A DNA stretch of 64,000 nt. It comes from Apostichopus japonicus (Eukaryota; Echinodermata; Holothuroidea; Aspidochirotida; Stichopodidae). Numbering within the stretch: position 1 is the first letter of the stretch; every line of letters begins with the position of its first letter. The stretch covers positions 9,771,013-9,835,012 of the forward strand of contig NC_092577.1 in assembly GCF_037975245.1 (NCBI RefSeq), in the 5' to 3' direction. Both the position numbers and the translations under genes were made by a program. Below the pieces are notes generated by a model. It searched no databases. It saw only the letters and a program-made list of their open reading frames with translations, and was not told the DNA's origin. Positions 1 to 12,070 of the stretch are shown piece after piece.

Positions 1-259
1 ATTGTACAAAAGAAAAACACAGATTCCAAGACTTTCATGAAAATCACCAAATTTCAAACGCACCATGACCACCATAATACCATTGACGTCATCATTATAG
101 CCACGGTAACCATGGACTCCAAGGGCACCATGGTAACTAAGCCCACCTTGACTACCATGCAAACACTGATAACAATTCTCATCTTAACCACCATGAACAC
201 TACATCTTAACTCTTTCTTCATTTGATCTTACCATGAATTTCTTCTTTTCCTTTTATAG
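1..259 (+). other. Intron (3' part) upstream of the left-edge exon
   Basis: No credible coding frame is seen. The stretch contains loosely repeated ACCATG/CCACCAT words and a GGTAACCATGG palindrome-like patch, then a T/C-rich tract leading into the acceptor at 258-259. It fits the end of an intron whose donor lies outside the window. Confidence 0.45.
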
Positions 260-1087
260 CCACACGAACAACGGGATCCGGACCCACCGGTGACTAATGG
301 CTCTAAGGAGACTGTTGGTGGTGTCCGCGCATGGTCACCCGGAACTGCCATGAAGCTGCAAAATTTCATGGAGCACACGCCCTCTAGTGCGTCATCAAAC
401 GAAACGACTCCCTCAGATGAGTTAATCCATTCATCTATGGAGATGACATTCAAAAATATCCAGGAAACTACAAAGGATCATAATTCAAACAAAACGTCAG
501 ATGACAGAGAAAACAATCTTTTAGAAGGGGATAGTGTAACGCTGAAGGAAAAAATTAAGGAAAGTCTTCATTTGGAACTTTTGAAAAATACACCGAATGC
601 CATTTATGATATTACAGAAGTTCACAAGATGGCGCCGAATCCGAGACCTCAAGATGTGAGTGAATTGAGCGTCGTCCATGGAGATGGTACATCCTCTGAC
701 ATAGCTACCAGAAAAGATGAGTACGTAAGCGACGAGAAGAAGAGTAACCAAAACCAAAGAACAATAAACGAGATCAAAACAAGTTTGGAAAAGAAAGTCA
801 GAAAACTTCGAGAGGAGAGAGGTGTCCTCGAGAAGACGATTCAGATAACGCAAGAAGGTGACGTTTTATTTTCACAAGAGAGCTTTAAAAGTGACATTCT
901 TGGTCGAAAAGAGAAACTGAAGAGAATCATCTCAGAGTTAAGAAAGAAACTCGAAGACCAGGGCAAGAGACTGCAAGGTAATTACAACACTATACTCGCT
1001 ATACAAAGAAATGTCCTACGCTGTCGCAGTTTCACAATGAAGCGAAAGTTTATAACGGACAGTGTGGTGAAAGAATCTCCATTCTGA
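260..1087 (+). CDS. 3'-terminal coding exon of an unidentified coiled-coil protein (partial)
   Basis: An open frame runs from a splice acceptor (pyrimidine-rich tract ending in TTTTATAG at 252-259) to a TGA at 1085-1087, about 275 codons. The frame is open from the first base after the AG, and the GTG at 290 is not a convincing start, so I read this as the last exon of a gene entering from the left. The first 150 residues are polar and low-complexity, rich in Ser, Thr, Asp and Glu. The last 110 are Lys/Glu/Leu-rich with heptad-like spacing (around KKVRKLREERGVLEK and RIISELRKKLEDQGKRL), so a coiled coil is likely. No catalytic motif is visible. The C-terminal helix faintly recalls the Shroom ASD2 domain, but the match is too weak to name the gene. 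The coding call is fairly secure; the function is unknown. Confidence 0.6.
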   Translation, partial: PHEQRDPDPPVTNGSKETVGGVRAWSPGTAMKLQNFMEHTPSSASSNETTPSDELIHSSMEMTFKNIQETTKDHNSNKTSDDRENNLLEGDSVTLKEKIKESLHLELLKNTPNAIYDITEVHKMAPNPRPQDVSELSVVHGDGTSSDIATRKDEYVSDEKKSNQNQRTINEIKTSLEKKVRKLREERGVLEKTIQITQEGDVLFSQESFKSDILGRKEKLKRIISELRKKLEDQGKRLQGNYNTILAIQRNVLRCRSFTMKRKFITDSVVKESPF

Positions 1088-1290
1088 ATGAGTGAAAAAC
1101 TATGATTTACGTTGTTGTTGTTGTTTTTTTTTTTTTTTTTTTTTTTAGCGAAAAGAGCAGAGAAATGTACGGAGGAGTATAAGTGACTTAACGTTAATGC
1201 AATCCGATAATTGCTATAGTTTAAGCGAGGATTCATCTTACCTACTTTATTTATTTTGGATTCGAATAAACTAGACAACGAAATTCGACG
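1088..1290 (+). other. 3' UTR with poly-T run and AATAAA signal
   Basis: After the TGA at 1085-1087 there is a (GTT)n stretch, a 23-nt T run (1124-1146) and an AATAAA hexamer at 1265-1270. The hexamer sits 178 nt past the stop, a plausible polyadenylation signal for the left gene. Another AATAAA lies at 2562-2567, so a longer 3' UTR cannot be excluded. Confidence 0.4.
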
Positions 1291-2756
1291 TTTTTGAACA
1301 ATGTTCTTTTTCACAAAAATTGACGTGAACTTTTTATCTCGAATTTAGTAGGCATCATTTCTTAAAGGAGTCATTTGAGATTCTAAAGGAAAATCATCGT
1401 GTTGGAGATTTTAACGAGATAGGATCATTCCATCTGAGGTGTCGTGTCCTTACAACGTTCTTGCAAATTTTTGTACATGGAAAATGATACTGGAAACTAT
1501 AATGGCTAACTATCAAATATTGGATTTCCAGCCACATGAGTTCGCCTGAAAGACGATTAAAATTTTACCTGACAAATAGATATATTTATAGGTATAACTT
1601 TGCAAGCTGAAATTTAAGTTACAAACATTAGAAAACAAACTGATAAAATCTCACACTATACATTCTTTTTACAAAGTGAGTTGGTTTATGGAGTTTCGCT
1701 AAATTGTTTATCTCTTTCTCTCTCCCTCTTCCTCTAAATGGAAGATATGCTCTTGAAAAGCACGAGATGGTTGTTTGGTTTTGTCGTTAACTTTGGAATT
1801 AAATTAAATTGAAACGTAAAAACATTAAAATATACCGGTAACCAATTTCTAAAGCACAGCGAAAATAGGTATTTTTTGTTACATTACTATTATGTGGAAA
1901 AAGCTTCAAACCCCGCTTGGTGTCTTCTTTATATTGAACGATGTTTTCTTTCTCTTTTTCCTTTTTCCAGTATAAATATAAATATTTATAAACATCAGTG
2001 CATTGATAGACTGATTCCCGTTAGTGCGCCTCCAGATAATATCAGACACGAGAGCTTGTTTTCGAAAGTACGCCATCGCTTTGTAGTAACCTGTGTTTTT
2101 TTAATATTAATAAGTATAAATGAAACCAACCAATTCCTCAGCCATGAAAGATGGAATAATCTTGCGTGCCTGGATGAAAGAACATTTTTTTGATGGTTCT
2201 TATAAATCTTCAAAAGGGTAAACTGTTGGGAGAGAGAGAGAGATAAATACCAACATTTTAATAATGTAAGTTAATAATGATAGTTCAATGTTTGACGACT
2301 GCGAAAATATTTTGAACATGATGATAATCTTTACAACGAAATTAATTAATTTCAGAGAATTTGAGCATGCTTTATATTCGTTGAACATGGTGAGAGGTCA
2401 TAGGTCGTATGCATGCTTGTTTCGTGTTTCATTTGTTAAAAATAATAACAAAGGTTACACACAAAAATTTGGTATCTATATTAATATCGCAACATTTTTT
2501 GGTTATTTGAAACTTTTTTGTCAAGATGTCATGTTTAGCAAACTTTTTCCGAAAACAAACAAATAAAACTTCGTATGATTGTTAAACTGTAGGATAACAA
2601 TGTTCTGACTTACAACGCCCCACAATGCTTCTTATACTGTGCTTGAAACTTGATGAAAACAAAATCAGCATCATTTTTGCTGTTGATTCCAGCTATACGT
2701 CATTGAAGAGGAAATCATGTTTCAGAAGATGGCACTGAATGAGATACAACCTTTAG
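1291..2756. other. Intergenic, no gene seen
   Basis: AT-rich sequence. The short open frames here have no recognisable motifs, no splice context and ordinary AT-rich composition. A short GA run near 2231-2242 is the only simple repeat. Confidence 0.5.
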
Positions 2757-3048
2757 CAGGGATGCCAAAATTCCGGCAATAGCCGGAATTCCGACTTTTT
2801 CCCGAATTTGAAATTTTGTTCCGGCTCTACACGATCTTTCCGTCCCATGCAATTGAAACATGCATGAGCTTTTTCCGCGAATATCTAACTATTATCCTAA
2901 CACACTGTAGCATACGCAAATTGGAGCCTATACCGCAATTTTTCCTCTGGATGTTCATAAAGTCCCCAACATTAGCTTAGATAGTTTTTGGGATATCCAA
3001 GTCCCCACAACTTTCAGGCCCTAGGGGCAAACCCTGCTGGCATCCCTG
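2757..3048. mobile_element. Non-autonomous DNA transposon (MITE), 292 bp
   Basis: The element begins CAGGGATGCCA (2757-2767) and ends with its exact reverse complement TGGCATCCCTG (3038-3048). The hexamer CTTTAG lies immediately outside both ends (2751-2756 and 3049-3054), consistent with a target-site duplication. CAGGG ends suggest a hAT-like family, but hAT normally duplicates 8 bp, so the superfamily is open. The interior has no coding frame and carries a short inverted repeat near 2771-2791 (TTCCGGCAATAGCCGGAA). Confidence 0.75.
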
Positions 3049-5764
3049 CTTTAGACCATGTTACTGGCCATAATTTAGAGCATCTTTGTACATTCAGGGA
3101 TTATGCTTCTTCACAGACGTATATATCTTACGGTACCATCAGAGCATTGCTCGAGATTAAATTAATAGTTTGATATCAGAAGTTTGAAGCCGAGTTTACA
3201 ATCTGATGACGTCGAGTTATACACAACTTATAAAAGTTGTGATTTGAAAGGCTGTCCGCATAACGAAGAGGACACCTCAAGGAGAACTGGACTCAGACTT
3301 AGCCAGACCCGGGGCCATGACAGTCTGGAGACCTGGACACAGGGTGAAAATACTTTCGAACATAATTTTCCGAGTCGGATACGACAGGTTGTCCGAGATT
3401 TGGAAGTCAGACCAAGTTAAACCTGACCAGAGATAAGGACTCATTACGAGACAAATGATGAAGCAGTCTGCTTCTATCCATATTCTCTTAACTCTTTTAC
3501 AGACTAAAGACTTTTGTGTATGTATTTATCAGCATAACAAAGAGGGTGTTACTTTCATAATTCAATTTGAAATACTGCTTTAACAGATAAACAGGTTTAT
3601 TAAACGTAAACTGTTCTTACGTCTTGTCCAGAGAGTAAATATTAATACTGTTAATTACCATCACCTTTTCTTGTCATTATTTGGGTTTTTCCTCTGTATT
3701 TTTTTTCTTTTCTGGAAGTACCCGGAAAAAAGTGCTTCCTTTCCCTCAACCCCTCCCTCTCTCACCGTACGTCCCCCACCCCACGGTCTATATTAATGTC
3801 CCGTCTAGTTGATTTTAGTATTTTCCTGTTCCCTCTACTTAATAATATTAATAACAAGGAGGAGGTGTGGTGCTCGACAACGTCCATTTCTCAATGTACT
3901 GCCCTTTCGACAGCGTCCAAACCTCTTCATATGTAGTAGAGATACATCTAAAGAAACTTATGAAATTAGGCAAAGAGCTACGGAATATAGTTCAGTTTTG
4001 GCTATACCAACTTTTCAGTCATGTCAATGGCATTAATTTTAATGTTTCAATCTACTAGTGAGGGGTAGTACGGGTGGTGATGGCGCTACTCCTACATAGG
4101 GAGCAGAGCCGTATAAATATACGGCTCTGATAAGGAGTAAATGCCTCTGATGAAAGTGATGGCGCTACTCCTAAAAAGATAGTAGCTTCCGCTGATGTCA
4201 GTGAACTCAAACCGGCTGCCACTTTATGTTGTTTGCTACAATTTGTAGCTTGTTCTATTTTAAATCTATTTGTTTGGATGTGGGGGTGGGGGATATGTTT
4301 GCGGGAAGGAAGATATTTATAATCCAAACGGTGACTTGGCACTTTTCGTTTCCGATTTGTGAAATAAGCTTCCTGCTTCCGTGGAGTGTTGCATCTGACG
4401 AACATTAACTGCAATTCATGCACCAGCTATACCTACTGTTCACACAACTTGAATCTTTGTCCAAACAAATTAACTATTTCACAACTTGTCATATCAGACA
4501 TAGAAAGTTAAAGCGAATGTGTCAAGTGGTGGGTTTAGGCCATTTTAAATTGTAACGGTAGACGATTGACACCATTGTAGTAAATTATGTAAATTTGTTA
4601 TATTATCATATACTCCTTTATTTGACATCTTATCACTGATACTGTTCTAGCGAACGAGACTCACGAAAGAAAACATGTTACAGTTTGAGTGTTAAGGAAT
4701 TAATTGATCATCGAGGAAAAATGATAATCGTATTGTATCTAAGTAACAGATTTTACTGTTTGTCTTGTTTATGAATTGAGAAAGAGCGTGTTTTTAAACT
4801 GCGCCCTCTATTTGTTACCAGCTTCCATCAATATTGTGCTGTAAAGAACTACACACATCGAATACTGTTTCTGGGGTATACATACATATGTTACGCATCG
4901 TAGAAAATAATTCACAATCAGTATGACAAACATCTTTACGTTTTTTTTTATATAATTCATAAATGCAATTTACTGCAGAATAGATATTTTACTCTATCGA
5001 AATTTGAACAGCAAATGGTATACTAAATATTGCTGCTAACTCCATATCCGTTACTGTACTGAACCGAAGAGTAATTAATTACTGTGCATTCATTGTTTTT
5101 TGTCGATAAATCACCTTCTACACCTGACAAAGCTTAAACCTAGAGATGGCAGAATAAACCGTTCAGTATGGTTCCCGAAACCTGCAAATCTTAGAAAAAG
5201 ATACAATTTCAAATAAACGCACCGTTTTGGTATTCTATAACAAGCTAGGTGTATACAGCATTGTGTTTGCTCGCAGTTTCTTTAACTTGTTTTTCTTTTT
5301 CTTTTTCAAGAAGATCGGTGTGTTTGGGCGGGGGGGTGGGGGACTCTGCTTTCCGTGTAACACTACCAGCTTACTGACCGCGTTCTCCAGCAACAGGGGT
5401 AGACCGGAGGCAAAGATGGTGCTCTCACGAAACGTTACACACCGGGTAGGACCTTGACACGGAATCCAAACAACCTTGATCCACTCTCAACCTCAGTCGT
5501 TCCCTTCCACCGAAATTGTAATTTGTATGAAGTTATGACGGATCATAACGGATCAATTACGGATCAAACGAACCAATATTCCTCATCAATCCTGGCAGGC
5601 TTTATTAGTATTCAAAATATGAACTTTATAAGGAAGTTATAGATTGGTTTGTTTTGTGGTTTATGTTTGACGTTGTTTTTAAGCCTTTGACTATAGGCTG
5701 CATATACGCATCAACAACTGTGTGTGCTTATTCACATGGAGTATTAAGTAATGTCCTTCCTACG
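3049..5764. other. Intergenic, no supported gene
   Basis: Several open frames of 60-120 codons exist (for example 3184-3420 and 4055-4423), but none has a recognisable motif or a convincing start or splice context. A G-rich run lies near 5329-5342. I see no RNA gene. Confidence 0.45.
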
Positions 5765-5781
5765 CTTCCGTAGTACGGAAG
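5765..5781. repeat. 17-bp perfect palindrome
   Basis: CTTCCGTAGTACGGAAG is two 8-nt arms around one central base. No flanking element is apparent, so this may be chance. Confidence 0.35.
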
Positions 5782-5940
5782 CATTGGAACGTCACAAACT
5801 TAGAAGTATGTTGCGGCTTCATCCGGGGAATTTCCCCACAAACCCACTGTTGTTATTTGAAGAAGGTATAAGGGTTCGTAAAGGAAGTTCATGTCGTGTT
5901 GTGGTCAATCGTTGCACAGAGGTCGTCTCAAACAATATTC

Positions 5941-6290
5941 CACTGCTAACACCACTCCATACTGTCCTCTCATATCATGCTTCAAAGCACTGATACTGAC
6001 AGTATTAGCAGTTCCTAATCTTTATCTGATTCTAATGCTAATACCACTCCATACTGTCCTCTCATACCATGCTTCAAAGCACTCGTACTGGCAGTATGAA
6101 CAGTTCCTAATCTTTATCTGATTCTAATGCTAAGACCACTCAATACTGTGCTCTCATATCATGCTTCAAAAGCACTCATACTGACAGTATAAACCAGTTT
6201 CTGACCTTTGTATGATATAAACGAGATATGCATACTGTCAGTATTAGTGCTTCGAAAGCGTGATATGAAAGAATACTTTATATAGAAACC
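5941..6290. repeat. 92-bp tandem repeat (3 copies) followed by an inverted partial copy
   Basis: Copies begin at about 5951, 6043 and 6135, exactly 92 bp apart. They share ACCACTCCATACTGTCCTC and TTCAAAGCACT blocks and a GATACTGACAGTAT motif. From about 6228 a segment beginning CATACTGTCAGTATTAGTGC is the reverse complement of the last copy's end, so the tail of the array could form a hairpin. Open frames here are by-products of the repeat. Confidence 0.75.
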
Positions 6291-8158
6291 AATTGTCCCA
6301 ACTTGGTATTTTCAAAATGATGCAGACTAGCTATCGTTTCACTCTACAAAACACGAGCATACCGATTTATACAAACTTGACACAGTCGTATTTATTTTAT
6401 CATGACACAAACTTTAAAGGGATATTCCGGTGGGAGTAAATGTAACACGTATATCACAGAGAAAGATATTCCAGACTGGTCATTGGAAAGGCCATCTCAA
6501 TATCTTCTTTCTTACTCGAAATGTAGTTGGTTGAGTGTAACCCTTGTTAGACCGGTTAAACAATTCATTCTTGGAAGGGAGTTGATCACGTGACAGATGT
6601 TGTTCAAAAGCTTTACGTACTATCCTAAAATAATGTTTCCATTGATTTATCATTGAACTGTGATACCTTTGAAATATTTGCTTATCTGTTAAATTTAATG
6701 ATCTCTGTATTTAGGATTTCATCGAAAAGGCAACTTTTTGGTAGAAATATAATTTTCCTCTGAGGATGAAGTGAATTAATTTTTATAAAGAAAAGCAAAA
6801 GAAGTTCAGGTGATGACAATCAATCACTCTACTGTTGCCAGATGCATTAAAAAAAATATTACCAAATGTGAAATATTCATATTTTTGTCAAAACAAAATG
6901 CTGTGAGGATGACCGTGGTTATTCCTTTATAATAAATGATTTCATGGAAATGGTCGGATCGATGTTGCCTATATAATGGGTGTAAAACAAATAATGAAAT
7001 AATGAAATGTAAGACAAATAACGAACAGTATAGGTACACACTACGACAAACAACTATTTCATGAACGTCGACTCTGTGGACACTTTACTCCATTTAAAAG
7101 AATGTACATCCGCAGGAAAAGTTGGCCATTCCGAAGAAGCTCCTAAAAAGACGTTGCCAAGTAACGTTTTTGGATCTGTACAATAATCATTGTTTATTTC
7201 CTTTCCGTTCACCATTACAACCACCACCCCTACATTCTCAACCCTCCCCCTCCCTCCCCTCCCCCCCCCCCCCGCCTCCACCAACACAAGAAAGCTCTTT
7301 TGTCACCACACACTCATATACTTTACCCTTGGTCACGTGGGTTTCTTTTCGATCAAAAGTACAATACGACATTACTGAACAAAGAAGATCCGCAGGATGG
7401 GAAGTGTTGGCATTTACTTAAACAAAGAATGGTTATAACGGAGGACAACTCTAAGACTGAAGAGGAGTCAGGAGTCATTCGTTTAGATCTGCACGAAGCC
7501 TTCAACTTCATTGACACAACACTGTATCCCCCTCCCCAACCTCCCCACCCCCTCCCACACCCCACTCTCGCTCTCTCTGTCTATCTCTCGTTCGCTTCCC
7601 TTCTACTTTAGGACGCTAGACGAGAATGCCACAAAGGTAAATGAGTTTGCCTAGTTTGCGAATTGTCTTTGGGTAGCTTACGCCTATTAAAAGCCCCATT
7701 GACTTACACACTAAATCACAAAAGTAATCTGGTCTCTACGTCTAGATAGAATTTTTCCATAGCTAAACGCTACCTATCTCAGTATAGCTGACAAGTTGGC
7801 CATTTATGACATCATCAATTGTTTGTATCATGACCGTGCAGATTTTTTGTTATGAGAGCCTGAATATTTCGTCAATTGTTAACGAACCTTTTTACTCAGG
7901 GAGGCCTAAAGAGGTCAACAATTGCCTCCATTTGCCCACTGTTTGCACCACATGTACTTACATTCATTTTAAAATGTAACCCACAACAAAGAACAGATCC
8001 TGATCGATAACATATCAAAAAAGATGTTCTCCTGCTGCTATTTGGCACTTTTCCTGATATAGGAGTAAGCCACCTTAGATCAGTTCGGTGTACCCCCTGG
8101 GGCTAGAACATTGATACACTATCTAGTACTTCATTCGTGATTCCAAGATAGAACCAGG
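6291..8158. other. Intergenic, no supported gene
   Basis: Unique-looking AT-rich DNA apart from the C-rich tracts near 7.2 and 7.5 kb. A TTTAAAGGGATATTCCGG motif at about 6413 resembles a TTAA-type MITE end, but I found no partner. A CACGTG E-box lies near 6587. Confidence 0.4.
7186..7300. repeat. Pyrimidine-rich low-complexity tract with poly-C run
   Basis: A C/T/A tract dominated by CCCTCCC words, with an uninterrupted C run at about 7259-7273. A second similar tract lies at 7528-7570. Open frames rich in Pro, Leu and Ser here reflect composition. Confidence 0.6.
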
Positions 8159-8414
8159 AAACTGTAACCAAGTATCTTGAACCTCTCTCAAATCCCGGTC
8201 CCTCTTACATCGAAACTGTAACCTGATCCTCTCTCAAACCCCGGTCCCTCTTACATCGAGACTGTAACCAAGTATCTTGATCCTCTCTCAAATCCAGTCC
8301 CTCTTACATCGAGACCAAGTATCTTGATCCTCTCAAACCCATTCCCTCTTACATCGAGACTGTTCTAAAGTATCTTGATCCTCTCTCAAACCCCGGTCCC
8401 TCTAAGATCGAGAT
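8159..8414. repeat. ~50-bp imperfect tandem repeat, 5 copies
   Basis: Five diverged units of roughly 45-57 bp share AAGTATCTTGATCCTCTC and CCCTCTTACATCGAGACTG. Some units have lost the AAGTATCTTG block, which explains the uneven spacing. No coding potential. Confidence 0.75.
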
Positions 8415-8794
8415 TTGCGTGACTTCTGTTAAAGTTCATCATTCGTGATTACCATCGGTAAAATGACCTTCTATAAGTACCAACTATATATAAAGCTTTC
8501 TCTCTGCGATGGGTATTCCCGCATCGATGTTTGCCTTTTGTGACCGGTACTAACGTCCGACTATTTTTAGGTACTGGGGTGTCCCGCTTACCCCACCCAA
8601 AACCCTACCTTCACCCCTCGATTTTTTTAAATCTTTTCTTGGGGCCTTCTTTCCTTTTCCTATATGATCTGTACTTTTTCTTTTCAATTTGCCAAAAAGA
8701 AACCACACAGATCAACAAATTCTGTCAGCCATATATCGTCTATTTGTATAATTCATTGCTTTTTCTGTTGTGTACGTTCGTTTGTTTGTTATGT

Positions 8795-8820
8795 GTGCGT
8801 GCGTGCGTGCGTGCGTGCGT
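8795..8820. repeat. (GTGC)n microsatellite
   Basis: About six uninterrupted GTGC units following a GTTT-rich stretch. The flanking 8415-10020 region has no supported gene and includes poly-C and poly-G runs near 9316, 9386 and 9530. Confidence 0.8.
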
Positions 8821-10020
8821 GAGCGAATGGGACTAGTTTCACCTATATATATGACATCACATCCCTTTAAAGGCAGACAGAGTCGAAAGGATCAGACATT
8901 TATTTCCTGTCTTTAAAAATGCGACAAACAACCGGAGATGCATTCAAATCCATCCATTGTGATATCATTTTTTTTTATTGCTTCACTAGTCTTTTTCTAT
9001 CTTCATTTTTTTCTTATACAAATAATGTCAACAAAAATATGTAAAAAAGTGCTTAATATTTACTATTTCGGTGATGCTTTTAAAATAAAAAGCTTTTAAA
9101 TTATATGAGTATAGTCGATAGCCCAGAGGAATATTTATTTTAGTCCAATGAAAGACGAACTTATTCTAAACATTTTTTAAAGCTATTTACAGATAAATGT
9201 TCGCCCTAATGTTCGGAAGTACTTTTTGGATTATATTATTCCGATTTATCCCATTACCCTGGCCCCTATTATACCCCTGGTCCCAGGATGCATTCTCCTG
9301 CCTCTCCACTCCACCCCCCCCCCTCTTTCTCTCTCAACAAGCCCGGGATCAATGAGTCTAAGTATAGTTAAACCGTGGGCGGGTTGGGGGGGGGGGGAAT
9401 TTTGATAATAATAATAATGAAGACAGAAAGTGGACGGTTCCAAGTGCGTGCCTTCCTTTTCAGCGACGGTTTCTTATGCACCTAAACTTCTGTATTAATT
9501 AATGTTTTGATATACCAATGCCTGTAATCCCCCCCCCCTTCACCCCATCACCACCCAATCCCTATTCGTGAAATACTAGGTTCGCCACTGTATACCTCTT
9601 ATCTAAATTAAAGGGTATAGCCAATTATGTCTAAATATCAAATTACTAAAGCAGACAGTTAGAACTATAAGCACATCATTAAATTCAAAGAACGCCGTGT
9701 TAAAACTAAATAGCTCGCAATGAATAGCCAATCAATTATCATTGACAAAAATACTTGCTTCTTATTGGATGAAATCATTTTTCGATTCAGACGCACTTAC
9801 AGACTGTGACATTCCCTTATACATGTTCATTATAAGGTTTTATACGTGCTCTGCCTATCCCGAGAAGAGATGTATAGGTCGATTATGACGTCAGAGAAAA
9901 ATAAAACATCCCCTGACTGACGATAGAGGTGGAGGCATGACGAACCTTCCCCACCCCCCCCCACCCTACTCCTCCCCTCCCCTTGATCACGATATTGGCC
10001 TGGACATGAATGATCTAAAT

Positions 10021-10371
10021 CAGGGGTGGGCAACCTACGGCCCGCGGGTGATATTTTTGCGGCCCGTGAGATGTCTCAAGAAAGAGAAAAAAATCAACTA
10101 TTTTACATCATCCCAAAAAAATGAGCTAGCTGCTTATAATTTATCGGCACTAATGATGCTGTCAGGTAGGCCTATTATCCCCATTAATTATCAACTGTAC
10201 TGTATTGACATGATGCTTTTGTGAATACAGATTAAGTACACACACCTATTGCTTGAAAGTCCTCGGAATCAAAGGTTTGAAATCAACAGCAGGTCGTTGG
10301 TTAGGTGCGGCCCAGTCAATTTTTCACCCCTTATATCTGGCCCATTCATTCGAAAAGGTTGCCCACCCCTG
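10021..10371. mobile_element. Non-autonomous hAT-family transposon, 351 bp
   Basis: The element starts CAGGGGTGGGCAACCT (10021-10036) and ends with the reverse complement AGGTTGCCCACCCCTG (10356-10371), a 16-bp terminal inverted repeat of the classical hAT type. The next bases (ACGGCCCGCGGG) also fit many metazoan hAT ends. The flanking 8-mers are ATCTAAAT (10013-10020) and GTCTAAAT (10372-10379), 7 of 8 identical, as expected for an aged hAT target-site duplication. The interior is too short for a transposase and has no meaningful frame, so it would need a hAT transposase in trans. Confidence 0.88.
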
Positions 10372-10930
10372 GTCTAAATGAATCCTCATCAATATCTGAA
10401 AATACTTCGTTTTTTCACAAACCTTTACCAAACTGCTTACCTTGCTATATTACACGTGGCCTTGTCATCGCCAAACCAATTCCGGGTCAAATGTCATAAC
10501 AATTTAAGTTATCAATTTATATGTTTTTTATTAATATTACTATTATTATTCAATTGAGGTAATATAGATTCAAATAAGACCCATTAATTGTAACAATTTC
10601 CCATTGCAATCTATTGAGGGGAAAAATATGTTGGATCAGTCAAATTGTCTCTTAATGTAAGACCCGTTTTGTGATTCAAACTTTGGCTCAAAGTCATAAT
10701 TTAAAGGACATCGACATTTAGTTCCTAGCTTTAGCTTTCTCAAAAATTGCTAGATTTCCTTCAATGGAACTTCTTGGGGGGTTCTCATCCCCTTGATTCA
10801 TTATCAGAAGTTGAAAAATGTTATGCATTATATGATGTTATTCAGAGAAGGAGAATATGTTGAGAGTGGGATATAATTATCTGTTTCCTCATGAGTGAAC
10901 AATGTCTGACTTTTCTAGCATTTGTTTCTT
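10372..10930. other. Intergenic, nothing recognised
   Basis: AT-rich sequence with no motif, repeat or convincing open frame. Confidence 0.45.
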
Positions 10931-10931
10931 G

Positions 10932-11095
10932 AGAGGGGAGAAGAGGGGAGAAGAGGGGAGAAGAGGGGAGGGGAGGGGAGGGGAGGGAGGGGAGGGAGGG
11001 GAGGGAGGGGAGGGAGGGGAGGGAGGGAGGGGAGGGAGGGGAGGGAGGGAGGGAGGGAGGGAGGGGAGGGAGGGGAGGGAGGGGAGGGGGAGGGC
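10932..11095. repeat. Purine-only (GGGGA/GGGA)n tract
   Basis: About 160 nt of almost pure G/A on the + strand in GGGGA and GGGA units. Dozens of G3-G4 runs separated by one A make it a strong G-quadruplex or triplex (H-DNA) candidate. The Gly/Arg/Glu and Pro/Leu/Ser frames over it are artefacts. Confidence 0.9.
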
Positions 11096-11339
11096 GAGTT
11101 TTAAAGTAGGTGTCTGCATATATGTAATTACGTTATTAGTCATTTGTTTATAGCAGCTTCGTATCGAGTCCGTACTCACAGTTGTACTCTAACATAGTTG
11201 CCTGTACTCGTGTTGTCGTACGCGACGACTTCACAGCGCGAATTTTGTACTCCGTTTTCTTTTCGTATACTTTGGTGTTTTGAAGAAATCTCGTATAGAT
11301 AACAGGCAAAGATTAAGTACTGGTACTCTTGATTACATC

Positions 11340-11845
11340 CTTGTACTCATAGTGGTACCCAAACCAAGGTGACTTATGTTTGTACTCGTACTAATACTGT
11401 TGTAACTCGTCCTACTTACCTGTTAATTCCCAAATGTTCAACGTTACTTATATGTTCGTATGTGACATGTTCGTATAAGAGACCTGTTCGAACGGGACAT
11501 AACACTTATTTCTTTCTTTCACTACAGACCAAGGAGACTTATGTTTGCACTCGTACTCATACTGTTGTAACTCGTTCTACAAATCTGTTAATTTCTAAAC
11601 GTTCAACGTTATAATATGGTAGTACGTGACATGTTCGTATACGAGACATGTTCGAACGGGACATAACATTATTTATTTATTTCACTACATACCAAGGAGA
11701 CTTATGTTCTTTCTCGTACTTATACTGTTGTAACTCGTTCTACTTATCTGTTAATTCCCACTTGCAACGTTATTAATATGTTCGTACGTGACATGTTCGT
11801 ATACGAGGCATGTTCGAACGGGACATAACACTTATTTCTTTCAGT
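11340..11845. repeat. ~164-bp tandem repeat, 3 copies
   Basis: Units begin with CCAAGG near 11364, 11529 and 11692. Each contains a TACTGTTGTAACTCG block, an ACATGTTCGTATACGAG-like block and GTTCGAACGGGACATAAC. Short inverted motifs (CGTATACG, TTCGAA) recur in each unit. Copies differ by point changes and small indels. Confidence 0.75.
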
Positions 11846-12070
11846 GCAAAAAACGTTATCAAAAAGTATACAACGTGCGTAGAAATAAATTACCTCTTAT
11901 GATGCAATTAAGAATAGAAAATTGTCAGGAAGTTGATTCTTACCTTTCAGAACAAAACATAATGTTTTATAATTATAGATGGAAATGCCAAGGTGTCGCT
12001 AAATTAATATAATTGCGATGACGTATCTGAAATATTAGACTTTTTACAAAAATAAAAGAAACCATCCACT

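Noticed and set aside
3184-3420. A 78-codon frame
   Set aside because: It begins at TTG, has no recognisable domain and lacks a convincing splice context.
10889-11179. Gly/Glu/Arg and Pro/Leu/Ser frames
   Set aside because: They are translations of the GGGGA tract and its complement.
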